From: Clostridia bacterium
Lineage (GTDB): Bacteria > Bacillota > Peptococcia > DRI-13 > UBA5745
DNA: 64,000 bases
Direction: 5' to 3'
Assembly (NCBI GenBank): GCA_018434325.1
Contig: JAHDPO010000044.1
Location: 1 to 64,000, forward strand
The notes beneath the pieces were generated by a model that saw only the letters and a list, made by a program, of their open reading frames with translations, was not told where the DNA came from and ran no database searches. Each line of letters opens with the position of its first letter. The first letter of the stretch is position 1. This document shows positions 1 through 8,648 of this stretch, piece after piece. A program made the position numbers and the translations under genes.

Positions 1-1
1 C

Positions 2-166
2 AAAATTGCTGTGACCAAGAACGGTGTAACCTCTGAGGTCGAGATCGATTCTCCTGCTCAGAACAAGAATGGCCGCGTATACCTGCCCTTCCGGGCCGTT
101 ATGGAAGCCTTCAACTACACTGTAACCTTTGATCAGGCTACTAACTCCATCGTTTGCGCTCTGTAA
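2..166 (+). CDS. C-terminal end of a copper-amine-oxidase-type stalk-domain protein (partial)
   Basis: The open frame enters from the left edge and ends in TAA at 164-166, leaving 54 residues. The sequence NGRVYLPFRAVMEAF followed by a beta-rich tail is the typical second half of the copper amine oxidase N-terminal (stalk) domain. In Clostridia this domain is used as a secreted wall or protein-binding module and has no oxidase activity. A second stalk-domain protein lies at 8649-9323. Signal peptide and any other domains lie outside the window, so the protein's full role cannot be judged. Confidence 0.8.
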   Translation, partial: KIAVTKNGVTSEVEIDSPAQNKNGRVYLPFRAVMEAFNYTVTFDQATNSIVCAL

Positions 167-192
167 TCGTAGCGATACAGTTACATAGTTAA

Positions 193-238
193 AACCTATT
201 AAAAAGGAGGAGCTTCGGCTCCTCCTTTTTAATAGGTT
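193..238. terminator. Bidirectional intrinsic terminator
   Basis: A perfect inverted repeat with a TTCG tetraloop (core GGAGGAGC-TTCG-GCTCCTCC) is flanked by A-run and T-run arms, so it can end transcription from the stalk-domain gene on its left and from the minus strand. Confidence 0.85.
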
Positions 239-340
239 GCTGCCGGCCCCCGGCCAGTGCCTCAACTGAATCCGACAATTCTTTCAACAACTTCAAGCGG
301 ATACACCGTACTTGTCGGCGATCCCCTCTTCGCCAGTTGC

Positions 341-388
341 AAAAAAAGCGCTCAGGAAGCCTTATTGAATAAAGGCTTAGAGAGCGCT
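341..388 (-). terminator. Intrinsic terminator of the proline symporter gene
   Basis: Read on the minus strand, a long stem bounded by AGCGCTC and GAGCGCT is followed by a run of seven T, about 50 bases after the symporter stop codon. Confidence 0.75.
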
Positions 389-434
389 TCCTTTATGCTC
401 TTTACAGGCAATTACCAAGGCCTTCAAACCAGGC

Positions 435-2000
435 TTAACGCATGCCTCCCCTTTTGACCTCGTCGAATTCCGCCTGCAGCTCCTTTGAGGGCGGAGCCGT
501 CACACAGGAAACGATCACAATCAGCGCGCATGAAAAGAGGAAGGCAGGAAGCAGTTCGTAGATGTTCCAGCCACCGCCTAGCGGGCGGATGACCAGCTTC
601 CAGAAAAACACCATGCAGCCGCCGCCCAGCATACCCGCTATTGCCCCGGCATGGTTGGTGCGTTTCCAAAACAGCGAAAACAGCATCAGCGGGCCGAAGG
701 TCGCGCCAAAGCCGGCCCAGGCAAAAGATACAATAGTAAAAATAACGCTCTTTTCATCCAGTGCAATCAAAATGGCGAGGAAAGTAATTACCAGAAGAGT
801 GATCCGGGAAACACGCATCACCTCTTTGTCGTCGGCATCTTTTTTTAGTATTCCCTGGTAAATATTTTTGGCCAGGGAAGAAGCTGCAATCAACAAATAG
901 GAATCCGAGGAACTGATCGTCGCAGCCAGAATGCCGGACATGATAAGGCCGGCAAGCAAGGGCGGCAAAAGGTTGGTCGAAAGCAGGATGAATACATTTT
1001 CAGCCGCCGCCGCAGTGCTCAGCGCCGTTGGATACAACGCCCTGCCGACGATTCCGATAAATACGGCTACACTCAAGGAAATAACGACCCAAACGATGGC
1101 AATGCGCCTGGAGCTTGTCAACTCGCTCTCTTTGCGAATCGCCATAAAGCGTAGCAGCACCTGGGGCATGCCGAAATAGCCCAGCCCCCAGGCCAGGGTG
1201 GAAACGATGGTAATAAAGCCGTAACTTCCGGCCGTACCAAACACGGGCGCATCGTTTACCACCAGCTGAAGGCCGCCGGCATCCAGAGAGGGGCTTGCGA
1301 TACCGAAGAACTCAAAGAAGCCGGGAATGCCTTTCGCATTTGTTATCACGGCACTAAAGCCGCCGGCGGCGGCGGTGCCGACCAAAACAACCGTCACCAG
1401 CGCTACCACCATAACGATGGCCTGCATGAAGTCCGAGGCGCTCTCGGCCAAAAAGCCGCCGACAATAGTGTACACCAGCACAAACAGGGCGCCGAGAATC
1501 ATCATGGCAACGTAAGGGGCTCCAAACAGCGTGGAAAACAGCTTGCCGCAGGTCACGAGACAGCTGGAGGCATACACAGTGAAGAATACTAGAATAAAGA
1601 CTGCCGAAATCGTCATCAGCACCTTTTTTTCTTCCCGAAATCGGTTGGAAAAAAACTCGGGAAGAGTGATTGAGTTTCCGGCCTTTTCGCTGTAGCGGCG
1701 CAGCCTTTTTGAAACAACCAGCCAGTTGATGTATGTGCCCACAGCCAGGCCAATGGCTGTCCATGCCGCGTCCGCCAGACCAAACCAATAAGCCACGCCC
1801 GGCAATCCCATCAGCAGCCATCCCGACATATCCGAGGCCTCCGCACTCATTGCAGCCACCCAGGGGCCCAGACTGCGACCGCCGAGAAAATAGTCTTCCG
1901 AGCTTTGATTTGCTCGTTTAGCAAAGAAAATACCGATCCCAATGACGATAGCCATGTATACAGTCATTGAAATTAAAACCTGAATCGAACCTGCTTCCAT
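435..2000 (-). CDS. putP: Sodium/proline symporter (SSS family)
   Basis: About 521 residues with some twelve hydrophobic segments. The early sequence SEDYFLGGRSLGPWVAAMSA and the following AGFGATFGPL region are characteristic of PutP-type members of the sodium:solute symporter family, which import proline with Na+. An upstream in-frame ATG (2015) exists, but AGGAGG at 2007-2012 lies between it and the ATG at 2000, so 2000 is the better start. It is a single gene with its own promoter (2056-2084) and terminator (341-388). A second SSS transporter is at 23722. Substrate assignment rests on overall resemblance; other small solutes are possible. Confidence 0.88.
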   Translation of the reverse strand: MEAGSIQVLISMTVYMAIVIGIGIFFAKRANQSSEDYFLGGRSLGPWVAAMSAEASDMSGWLLMGLPGVAYWFGLADAAWTAIGLAVGTYINWLVVSKRLRRYSEKAGNSITLPEFFSNRFREEKKVLMTISAVFILVFFTVYASSCLVTCGKLFSTLFGAPYVAMMILGALFVLVYTIVGGFLAESASDFMQAIVMVVALVTVVLVGTAAAGGFSAVITNAKGIPGFFEFFGIASPSLDAGGLQLVVNDAPVFGTAGSYGFITIVSTLAWGLGYFGMPQVLLRFMAIRKESELTSSRRIAIVWVVISLSVAVFIGIVGRALYPTALSTAAAAENVFILLSTNLLPPLLAGLIMSGILAATISSSDSYLLIAASSLAKNIYQGILKKDADDKEVMRVSRITLLVITFLAILIALDEKSVIFTIVSFAWAGFGATFGPLMLFSLFWKRTNHAGAIAGMLGGGCMVFFWKLVIRPLGGGWNIYELLPAFLFSCALIVIVSCVTAPPSKELQAEFDEVKRGGMR

Positions 2001-2028
2001 CAACATCCTCCTCATTCGTTCACTATTA

Positions 2029-2049
2029 CGGCGCAGCCGCGCTGCGCCG
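2029..2049. promoter_or_regulatory. GC-rich palindrome at the start of the symporter leader
   Basis: Nine-base arms CGGCGCAGC/GCTGCGCCG surround a CGC loop. On the minus strand it begins where transcription from the promoter at 2056-2084 should start. There is no T-run after it, so it is not a terminator; it may be an operator or a 5' stabilising hairpin (inference). Confidence 0.5.
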
Positions 2050-2055
2050 CATTTT

Positions 2056-2084
2056 ATTATAGATGATTACGACAAAAAGCTCAA
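2056..2084 (-). promoter_or_regulatory. Sigma-A type promoter of putP
   Basis: On the minus strand TTGAGC (2079-2084), a 17-base spacer and a perfect TATAAT (2056-2061) lie about 55 bases upstream of the chosen putP start. Confidence 0.7.
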
Positions 2085-2110
2085 ATATTAAGTATAAAAT
2101 CCCATCAAAA

Positions 2111-2917
2111 TCAGCTTCTCTCCCGCACCTGCCTCCTCACCGCCAGCATAAACTGCGGCAAAGCCCAGATTCGGCCCAGCCGCTTCGGGTTTTGGGCGAA
2201 GCGGTAAGCCCACTCCAAATTCACCTTCTGTATCCAGCCGGGAGCCCGCTGCACCCGGCCGCTGAGGGCGTCGAAAGCCCCGCCTACCCCCATCATGATC
2301 CCTACCGGTAGCCGCTCCCTATTCTCCGCAAAAAACCGGTCCTGAGCCGGGAAGCCCATGGCAATGAACAGAAAGTCTGGCCGCTTTTCCTCAATCTCCT
2401 TTAGGATGCGCTCCTTCTCCGCCTCATCAAAATAGCCGTCATGCCAACCGGCAATCTGCAGCGCCGGATGTTTGGCTTGCAAAGCTGCCGCCGCTCCCTC
2501 TACCGATTCCCGGGCCGCTCCCAGCAAATAAATGCTGCGTCCTTTATCTGCCGTCCAGGCCGCCAACTGCCAAAGCAGATCCACGCCGGCTACCCGTCCC
2601 TTCACCGGCCGTCCTAAGCGGCTGGCCGCCTTCACTACGCCGATGCCATCAGGCACAATCAGATCGGCGCTGTGAAGCAGCTCCGCCAATTTAGGGTCTG
2701 CATAAGCATGATAGAGAATCTCCGCATTAGCCGTGACAATCCGCATACCTTGGCCTATTCCGCCCTCAAGCACTGCCGCCACAGCCGCCACTGTTTCGGC
2801 CATGTCCATATTAGCTACAGGAAATCCTAAAATATTCACTTTAGGTATAGCGCCCAGAATATCCCCTGCAGCCTCTTTCTCCCCGCCAACCTGCTTCTCC
2901 GTTGCTTTTGATTGCAT
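2111..2917 (-). CDS. WecG/TagA/CpsF family glycosyltransferase
   Basis: The 268-residue protein has the family core: TANAEILYHAYADPKLAELL, then DLIVPDGIGVV (the conserved aspartate region), and near the end GVGGAFDALSGRVQRAPGW. Members transfer N-acetylmannosamine to a lipid-linked GlcNAc, the second step in making linkage units of wall teichoic acid or related secondary wall polymers at the inner membrane face. AAGGAG lies 9 bases before the ATG. It stands alone, with the divergent HD hydrolase gene starting about 100 bases away. An LCP-family enzyme that could attach such polymers to peptidoglycan is at 7261-8493. Confidence 0.88.
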   Translation of the reverse strand: MQSKATEKQVGGEKEAAGDILGAIPKVNILGFPVANMDMAETVAAVAAVLEGGIGQGMRIVTANAEILYHAYADPKLAELLHSADLIVPDGIGVVKAASRLGRPVKGRVAGVDLLWQLAAWTADKGRSIYLLGAARESVEGAAAALQAKHPALQIAGWHDGYFDEAEKERILKEIEEKRPDFLFIAMGFPAQDRFFAENRERLPVGIMMGVGGAFDALSGRVQRAPGWIQKVNLEWAYRFAQNPKRLGRIWALPQFMLAVRRQVRERS

Positions 2918-3024
2918 TTTTACCAGCTCCTTGGTAAGATTATCTTATAGCCCTCTATCAATTTAGGGCATTGTCCCCTTAAAATCTTGCCAAAACAATA
3001 CCCTTGGAAAGGATCGAATGTTGT

Positions 3025-4257
3025 ATGCTCAATTATGCCGCCCTTTCCCCTGCCCTGCAAGAACGCATCAAAGAGGATCGCCGCCAAGGCTGGGTCAACC
3101 CCTGGCGCTGCGATGACGCCCGGGCTCTCCGCCGCAATCCTCAGCGGGATGAATCCACCCTCTGGCGCCCGGCTTTTGTCCGTGACGTGGAAAAGGTTCT
3201 CCATTCCCCTTATTATAACCGATATACGGACAAAACTCAGGTTTTTTCTTTCTACCGCAACGACGATATTACCAGAAGAGCCCTCCACGTCCAATTGGTT
3301 TCCCGCATCGCCCGCAATGTGGGCAATGCCCTGGGTCTCAATCAGGACCTTATCGAAGCCATTGCCCTGGGCCACGACCTGGGCCATACCCCCTTCGGCC
3401 ATGCCGGTGAGGATTTTTTGAGCCAGCTGCTTTATCGGGAAACAGGCCGCTTCTTTAATCATAATGTCCACAGCGTCCGGGTTCTGGATAAGCTGTTCTG
3501 CCGCAATCTCTCCCTGCAGACTCTGGACGGCATCCTCTGCCACAACGGCGAATTCGTCCAGCAAGGCTATAAACCTGATCACCGCAAGCCCCTTTCTTTC
3601 GCAGCCTTCGATGCTAAAATCGAAGAATGCGACCGCAACGAAGCCATCATTGCCTTGCTGATTCCCAATACTTTGGAGGGCTGCGTTGTTCGCATCTGCG
3701 ATATGGTGGCCTATTTGGGCAAGGATCGCCAGGACGCCCGCCGGGCCCGCCTGCTCCAGGGTGATGAGCCCTTCAGCGCCGAGCACATCGGCTTGGAAAA
3801 TGCCGAGATCATCAACAACGTCACCGTCAATCTCATCGAAAACAGCTACGGCAAGGATTATTTGGAGATGGATGGAGAAATGGCCCGGGAGATGAAAATC
3901 GCCAAGCAGGAAAACTATGACTTCATCTATAAGAATGAAAAGGTGGCGGCGGTCTATCAGGAGAATATCCAGCCCATGTTCCAGGCCATTTATTACCGGC
4001 TGCTCGATGATTTGGTCAAGGACCGCCGGGAGTCCTGGGTATTTCGCCATCATATTTATTTCGTCAACAACAACCGCCGCTACTATCTGGATACCAGCGA
4101 TCCTGCCAACGACTACCTCAATGAAGAGCCCAACCAGATCATCACCGATTACATCGCCAGCATGACCGACGATTACTTTGTGGATCTGTACCACGACCTC
4201 TTCCCTACAGGCAAACACAATATCCGCTACGTTTCTTATTTTGACGATCCCAAGTAA
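3025..4257 (+). CDS. dGTPase-like HD-domain phosphohydrolase
   Basis: About 410 residues. The N-terminal part matches the dGTP triphosphohydrolase family: TRRALHVQLVSRIARNVG followed by the HD signature LGHDLGHTPFGHAGE, which supplies metal-binding His and Asp residues. The reaction expected is dGTP to deoxyguanosine plus triphosphate, or a related nucleotide hydrolysis. A TTG at 3004 is in frame but has no ribosome binding site; GGAAAGGA upstream of the ATG at 3025 favours that start. It is monocistronic, with a terminator at 4303-4348. Long antisense open frames over this gene are shadows. Confidence 0.88.
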   Translation: MLNYAALSPALQERIKEDRRQGWVNPWRCDDARALRRNPQRDESTLWRPAFVRDVEKVLHSPYYNRYTDKTQVFSFYRNDDITRRALHVQLVSRIARNVGNALGLNQDLIEAIALGHDLGHTPFGHAGEDFLSQLLYRETGRFFNHNVHSVRVLDKLFCRNLSLQTLDGILCHNGEFVQQGYKPDHRKPLSFAAFDAKIEECDRNEAIIALLIPNTLEGCVVRICDMVAYLGKDRQDARRARLLQGDEPFSAEHIGLENAEIINNVTVNLIENSYGKDYLEMDGEMAREMKIAKQENYDFIYKNEKVAAVYQENIQPMFQAIYYRLLDDLVKDRRESWVFRHHIYFVNNNRRYYLDTSDPANDYLNEEPNQIITDYIASMTDDYFVDLYHDLFPTGKHNIRYVSYFDDPK

Positions 4258-4302
4258 TTTTGACGCCTATCGTTGAAACCCTATCTGTGCATTTACTTTT
4301 TT

Positions 4303-4348
4303 AAAGGAAGGCTTCTTTTGCGCATCTGCAAAGAGGTCTTCCTTTTTT
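4303..4348 (+). terminator. Intrinsic terminator after the dGTPase-like gene
   Basis: An imperfect stem from GGAAGGCTTCTTTTGC to its pairing partner GCAAAGAGGTCTTCC is followed by a run of T, about 50 bases after the stop codon. Confidence 0.75.
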
Positions 4349-4443
4349 CCCAAGGTCATGATTCTGGTGTCAAAAGCGGAAGGTGAGTAATGGTTCCGGG
4401 GGCCATTGCCGGGGCAGTGCCCGGAGGTCCCAGGGGGGGTTCG

Positions 4444-4666
4444 GTGCAATTTTTTCGGTTGTAGGTATTTTCCGGCGGCAGTCTGTACAATTTTTGCGTT
4501 TGTACGTAATTTGCAGGCTTGTTCAGGGTTAATTCAGCCAAATCCAGGCCGATTATGTGCCGTTTTTGCGGGTTATGCGGAAATATCCTCTTTGCATTTT
4601 ACATACTAACGCAAATTTTGCTCACCTGAATTAGTTAATTTGCATACAACCGTAAATTCTGTACAG
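4444..4666. repeat. Array of five ~22-bp motifs, three forward and two inverted
   Basis: This lies in a 630-base gap without genes. Forward copies start near 4444, 4484 and 4556 and share the core CAATTTTTGCGTTTGT with variations. Inverted copies lie at 4601-4625 and 4642-4666 with the core ACATACTAACGCAAATTTTG. The same arrangement of 3 + 2 copies occurs at 63081-63300. It is not a terminator or a coding remnant. A REP-like intergenic repeat, a structured RNA or a multi-site regulator target are all possible. Confidence 0.7.
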
Positions 4667-4891
4667 AAAGCCGGGCTACTGCCCTGCCTCTTTTACCCTC
4701 CTCTTTTCTCTCCTTTTCCCACACATTCCTCCTTTTTTCTTTTTCGACAACACCAGCTTACGTCGGTCGCTTTCCCATGACATAAACTAACATAAAATAC
4801 TGTCACAAAGCCCAAGCTTCAAAAATATCTTAACCTGTGTAAAGAAAATCGCAAACCCTTTATCAGGGCTCTATTTGAAAGGGGCATGGGC

Positions 4892-5869
4892 ATGATCCAA
4901 AATCACCACCCATTATTCCAATGCATCGACGCCGGTACAGAAAACTGTCCCTGCTCTTTAGCCGCCAGCGGCAACTGTCTGACCTGCAGCCGGCTGGCCG
5001 GCAAGGACTGCGGCGATTGCGACTGGCCAGGCGTCTGCATTTATAATGAATTCATCCAAAATGGCAAAAAGGCCAAAACCTCCCGGGAAGAAAAGCTTGT
5101 CCCAATAATCGAGAGGAAGTCTTACGGCGACGGCACCCTCCGCTTTATTCTCGATGTTGGCAAAGGCCTGGCGGCAAAATGCTATATGCCGGGCAGTTAC
5201 CTGCTGATCCGCAGCCGGGAGCTAAGCGAGTATTACAACGCGCCCATTTCCGTCATGTTTGCCGATCTGGAAAAAGGCCACATTCATGTGCTTATTAAAG
5301 CCATCTCTTTCAAAACGAAACAGCTGGCGGAGGAAACAGAGCATTTGTACATCAAAGGTCCTTACAAAAACGGCTTATTGGGGCTGGCTTCCCTTAAAGC
5401 CTCGGCAAACCAAAGCTTTCTGATCGTCGCCAAAGGCATCGGCCTGTCTCCTGCCGCTAAGATGGCTCAATATCTCAAATCGAGGCGCCAGATCAAGCTT
5501 ATCGCGGATCCGGCAAAGCTGGACCGCCAGCTGCTGAACGATTATTTCCAGGATCAAGAAGCGGAAATAACCTTGGTGGATCTTGCCGAAGACCAAGGCC
5601 TAGAGCCCCTGCGGCAGGAAATAGCCACCGGCCGCCACGGCACTGTCTGCCTGTTCACCTCTGATTATTTCTTGTCCGCCATCGGAAAAATGGTTAAGGA
5701 GCTTTGCCCGACAGCGGATATTGTGACGGCCAACAACTTCAATATTTGCTGCGGCGAAGGGGTCTGCGGCGCCTGCAGCCTGGCCGGCGAAAAGGGCGAA
5801 ACCATTAAAATGTGCAAATGTCAGCTTGACGGCAAAGATCTGCTGCGGCGCAAAGTGGTCTGGGACTAA
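4892..5869 (+). CDS. PyrK-like FAD/Fe-S electron-transfer protein with N-terminal cysteine cluster
   Basis: About 325 residues. The first 50 hold eight or more cysteines in CxC and CxxC spacings, suggesting an added metal or Fe-S site. The middle resembles the ferredoxin-reductase-type FAD/NAD fold of dihydroorotate dehydrogenase electron-transfer subunits (MPGSYLLIRS, then VAKGIGLSPAAKMAQYL). The end has a PyrK-style 2Fe-2S motif (CCGEGVCGACS and a later MCKC). Two ATGs compete; the second (4892) is spaced 8 bases from AAAGGGG and is preferred. No pyrimidine genes are nearby, so a role in pyrimidine synthesis is not supported. It is followed after 33 bases by a flavoprotein gene, and the two probably form one redox complex. 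Confidence 0.75.
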   Translation: MIQNHHPLFQCIDAGTENCPCSLAASGNCLTCSRLAGKDCGDCDWPGVCIYNEFIQNGKKAKTSREEKLVPIIERKSYGDGTLRFILDVGKGLAAKCYMPGSYLLIRSRELSEYYNAPISVMFADLEKGHIHVLIKAISFKTKQLAEETEHLYIKGPYKNGLLGLASLKASANQSFLIVAKGIGLSPAAKMAQYLKSRRQIKLIADPAKLDRQLLNDYFQDQEAEITLVDLAEDQGLEPLRQEIATGRHGTVCLFTSDYFLSAIGKMVKELCPTADIVTANNFNICCGEGVCGACSLAGEKGETIKMCKCQLDGKDLLRRKVVWD

Positions 5870-5902
5870 GATACGGTACTGAGATAAAGGAGGCAATTGA
5901 TC

Positions 5903-7183
5903 ATGTATAGATTAGTAATCATCGGAGGCGGCTGGGCGGGCTGCGCCGCCGCCGTTACGGCAAGAAAAGCCGGAGCTGAGGTCACGCTTTTGGAAAGAAC
6001 CGACATGCTGCTGGGTCTGGGCAATGTGGGCGGCATTATGCGCAATAACGGGCGGTTTACGGCGGCAGAAGAAAATATCGCCCTGGGGGCGGAGGAACTC
6101 TTTGCTATTACCGACAAACTTTCCCGGCACGTCAATATCGACTTTCCCGGTCATAAACATGCCAGCTTATACGATGTGACAAAAATCGAAGCCCATATCC
6201 GGCGCTTCCTGACGGAAATCGGTGTGGAAGTCAGGCTGCTGAGCCGGGCTGTAGATGTGACCATGGACGGCAAAGCCCTGCAAGCCGTTGTGCTGGCCGA
6301 CGGCACTGTCGTAGAGGGCGATATGTTTCTGGAGAGCACAGGCTCCAGCGGGCCCATGGGCAACTGCCTGGCTTACGGCAACGGCTGCTGTATGTGCATC
6401 CTGCGCTGCCCCGCCTTCGGGCCCCGGGTGAGCATCAGCCAAAAGGCCGGCAAAACCGATATCATGGGCAGAAGAAGGGATGGCAGCTTCGGCGCCTTCA
6501 GCGGCTCCTGCAAGCTGGAAAAAGGCTCACTATCCCAGGAAATCAGGGATTTGCTGGATGAGCAAGGCGTGGCCGTCATTCCTGTAGGGGAAGAAAACGT
6601 CAATAAATCCAAGCTGGACATCAAGGTTTGCCAGCAATATGCCCTCAACGAATACGCCGAAAATATTATTTTATTGGATACGGGCCACGCCAAGCTGATG
6701 GCGCCCTTTTTCCCGCTGGATAAATTGAGAGCGATCAAAGGCTTGGAAAACGCCAGATATATAGACCCCTATGCGGGCAGCAAGGGCAATTCCATCCGCT
6801 ACCTCTCCATTGCCCCCCGCGACAATGCCATGCAGGTGGAGGATATCGAGAATCTCTTCTGCGCCGGCGAAAAATCCGGCCTCTTTATCGGCCATACCGA
6901 AGCCATCACCACCGGCTCCCTGGCCGGCCACAATAGCTGCCGCCGTCTGAAAGGCTTGGAGCCCCTGGAGCTGCCCGACTGCCTGACCACCGGGGATTTG
7001 ATTGCCTACGCCAACGAGCGCCTGACCACAGAAGAGGGCATGATGACCCGTTATACCTTTGCCGGCGCCGATTACTTCCGGCGGATGCAAGACCAGGGGC
7101 TTTACAGCGTAGATCCCCAAAAAATCAAAAGCAGAATCAAAAAAGCCGGTTTAAACGGTCTGTACAGCCAAAAGCTTATTTAA
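5903..7183 (+). CDS. FAD-dependent oxidoreductase, GidA/TrmFO-like fold
   Basis: About 426 residues. It opens with the dinucleotide-binding motif YRLVIIGGGWAGCAAAVTAR and a later acidic residue (LLER), as in FAD-binding proteins. NLFCAGEKSGLFIGHTEA resembles the second FAD-contact region of GidA/TrmFO-like flavoproteins. A cysteine-rich patch, GNGCCMCILRCP, is near residues 155-170. AAAGGAGG (5886-5893) is placed correctly for the ATG at 5903, not for the TTG at 5897. It is co-transcribed with the PyrK-like gene. The substrate is unknown; it is too different from TrmFO for a tRNA-methylation call. Confidence 0.72.
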   Translation: MYRLVIIGGGWAGCAAAVTARKAGAEVTLLERTDMLLGLGNVGGIMRNNGRFTAAEENIALGAEELFAITDKLSRHVNIDFPGHKHASLYDVTKIEAHIRRFLTEIGVEVRLLSRAVDVTMDGKALQAVVLADGTVVEGDMFLESTGSSGPMGNCLAYGNGCCMCILRCPAFGPRVSISQKAGKTDIMGRRRDGSFGAFSGSCKLEKGSLSQEIRDLLDEQGVAVIPVGEENVNKSKLDIKVCQQYALNEYAENIILLDTGHAKLMAPFFPLDKLRAIKGLENARYIDPYAGSKGNSIRYLSIAPRDNAMQVEDIENLFCAGEKSGLFIGHTEAITTGSLAGHNSCRRLKGLEPLELPDCLTTGDLIAYANERLTTEEGMMTRYTFAGADYFRRMQDQGLYSVDPQKIKSRIKKAGLNGLYSQKLI

Positions 7184-7190
7184 ACCGGTA

Positions 7191-7236
7191 AGGGGCATCC
7201 CTTCTGTACCTGTTTAGGTTCAGTTGGGATACCCCT
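7191..7236 (+). terminator. Intrinsic terminator after the flavoprotein operon
   Basis: An AGGGGCATCCC/GGGATACCCCT stem with a 24-base loop begins just after the stop codon. The following T-run is weak. Confidence 0.55.
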
Positions 7237-7260
7237 CTGTCTTTGTCAATCGCTATAGCT

Positions 7261-8493
7261 TTATTCCTTTGCCGGGGTATCCCAGGCACTGTCGCTTTCC
7301 TGCTGCTCCCGCAGGGCATCTTCATCAGTCTGCTCCGTGGCGCTGGCGGCTTCCTCAGTACCGGGGGCCGGCGGGTTAAAGATATTCATGATCAAAGTCT
7401 TGGCTTCCTCTTCATTCATCACCCAGTAGGAGCCGCCGTTGACGTTTTTCGGCACTCCCGGCAAGGTAGAGGCTTCTATGCTCAGATTCTTCACGTCGAT
7501 AAAGTGGGTGGCCAAAGACACCATTTGGGCTGTGGTCATATCGGTCTTGACATTTTCCCGTAATGCGGCAATCAGGCTGGGCAGCTTCGGCACCGTAGCC
7601 ACACTCATGGACTGCTGCAGCACCGCTTGCAGGAATTTTTGCTGCCGGCCCACCCGGCCGATATCCGCCGTGGGGTCGCCCCGCCAGCGCACGTACTGCA
7701 AGGCCTTGTCTCCCGTCAGCTTCTGCTGGCCGGCATAAAGATCGATTCCTTCATCCAGCAGGGCCATCCGCCGTTCCACATTGTAGTTGATACCGCCTAA
7801 AATATCGATACATTTGGCGAAGCCCTGAAAATTTGTCTCCACATAATAATGGATATTGACGCCCAACAGGTTTTCCACCGTCTTGACCATTCGCTCCGGA
7901 CCGCCGGTGGCGTGGGCATTGTTGATTTTCGTGGTCTTCTGAGTATCGGCAATTAACGCCCTGGTATCCCGGGGGATGGAGACCATATCGACCTCCTTCG
8001 TATCCAGGTTCATCGTTACCAGGATAATTACGTCGGCTCGGGCCAGCTCGTTTTTCTCCCGCTGATCCGTCCCCATCAGCAGCAGGGTCAGGATCCGCGG
8101 CCCTTTCTCTTCTGCCGGCAAGCCGGACTGGTCATCGCCTTCTCCACCCGGCGTGACAAAAGTGGGCTCCTCAGGAATCAGCGTAGCGCCATAGACTTTG
8201 CCTACCATGTAAGAGCCCATGGCAAACAACATACAAATCAACAAGGCCAGCAGAATTTTCCATAATTCCGGGCCTTCGCCGGCCTTCTCTTTCTTGGGTT
8301 TTCTCTGCACTCGTTCCAAAGGGGGAAGCTCAAAAAAAGGATGCTGGGGCTTCTCCTCCTCCCTTGCCTCCTCTATGTCTTGGGCATCTAACCAAGTATC
8401 TGCAGACTTAGCCGCGGCGTTGGCTGCAGCTTTTCTTTCATTATATATTTCCGCTAATGCATCTTGTTCCCGGGTTCCCCGTTGTTCGTCCAT
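7261..8493 (-). CDS. LytR-CpsA-Psr (LCP) family phosphotransferase
   Basis: A 410-residue protein. A charged cytoplasmic N-terminus (about 80 residues) is followed by one membrane segment (WKILLALLICMLFAMGSYMV) and the LCP domain. The LCP domain shows RADVIILVTMN, VSIPRDTRA (with an Arg that binds the polyprenyl pyrophosphate), INNAHATGGPE and GDKALQYVRWR, all family hallmarks. These enzymes attach teichoic acids or capsule-like polymers to peptidoglycan on the outer membrane face. GGAGG stands 8 bases before the ATG. The C-terminal 35 residues are acidic and low in complexity. Confidence 0.9.
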   Translation of the reverse strand: MDEQRGTREQDALAEIYNERKAAANAAAKSADTWLDAQDIEEAREEEKPQHPFFELPPLERVQRKPKKEKAGEGPELWKILLALLICMLFAMGSYMVGKVYGATLIPEEPTFVTPGGEGDDQSGLPAEEKGPRILTLLLMGTDQREKNELARADVIILVTMNLDTKEVDMVSIPRDTRALIADTQKTTKINNAHATGGPERMVKTVENLLGVNIHYYVETNFQGFAKCIDILGGINYNVERRMALLDEGIDLYAGQQKLTGDKALQYVRWRGDPTADIGRVGRQQKFLQAVLQQSMSVATVPKLPSLIAALRENVKTDMTTAQMVSLATHFIDVKNLSIEASTLPGVPKNVNGGSYWVMNEEEAKTLIMNIFNPPAPGTEEAASATEQTDEDALREQQESDSAWDTPAKE

Positions 8494-8648
8494 CGGCAGC
8501 GCCTCCGTTTTACCCTATGCCATTATTTTTATTTCTGCCGCATCATATCGCAATTTCTGTCGATTACTCTAATTATGTATCATAAATTTGCATCATTTTT
8601 GTATAGTCAGGCCTTATTCAGCAAATGAACGTTCAATAAAGTGCCGGA

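Noticed and set aside
257-457. 66-codon open frame on the plus strand
   Set aside because: It covers the putP terminator hairpin and the end of putP. No ribosome binding site and no similarity.
2029-2049. Terminator for the WecG-like gene
   Set aside because: On the minus strand the hairpin has no T-run after it and lies downstream of the putP promoter, so it belongs to the putP leader.
2920-4218. Long open frame (432 codons) on the minus strand
   Set aside because: It is exactly antisense to the dGTPase-like gene, which has an HD motif. The antisense protein is Ile/Val/Ala-rich with no recognisable domain and no ribosome binding site.
4892-5869. Calling the PyrK-like gene pyrK
   Set aside because: No pyrD or other pyrimidine gene is adjacent, and the N-terminal cysteine cluster is not part of PyrK.
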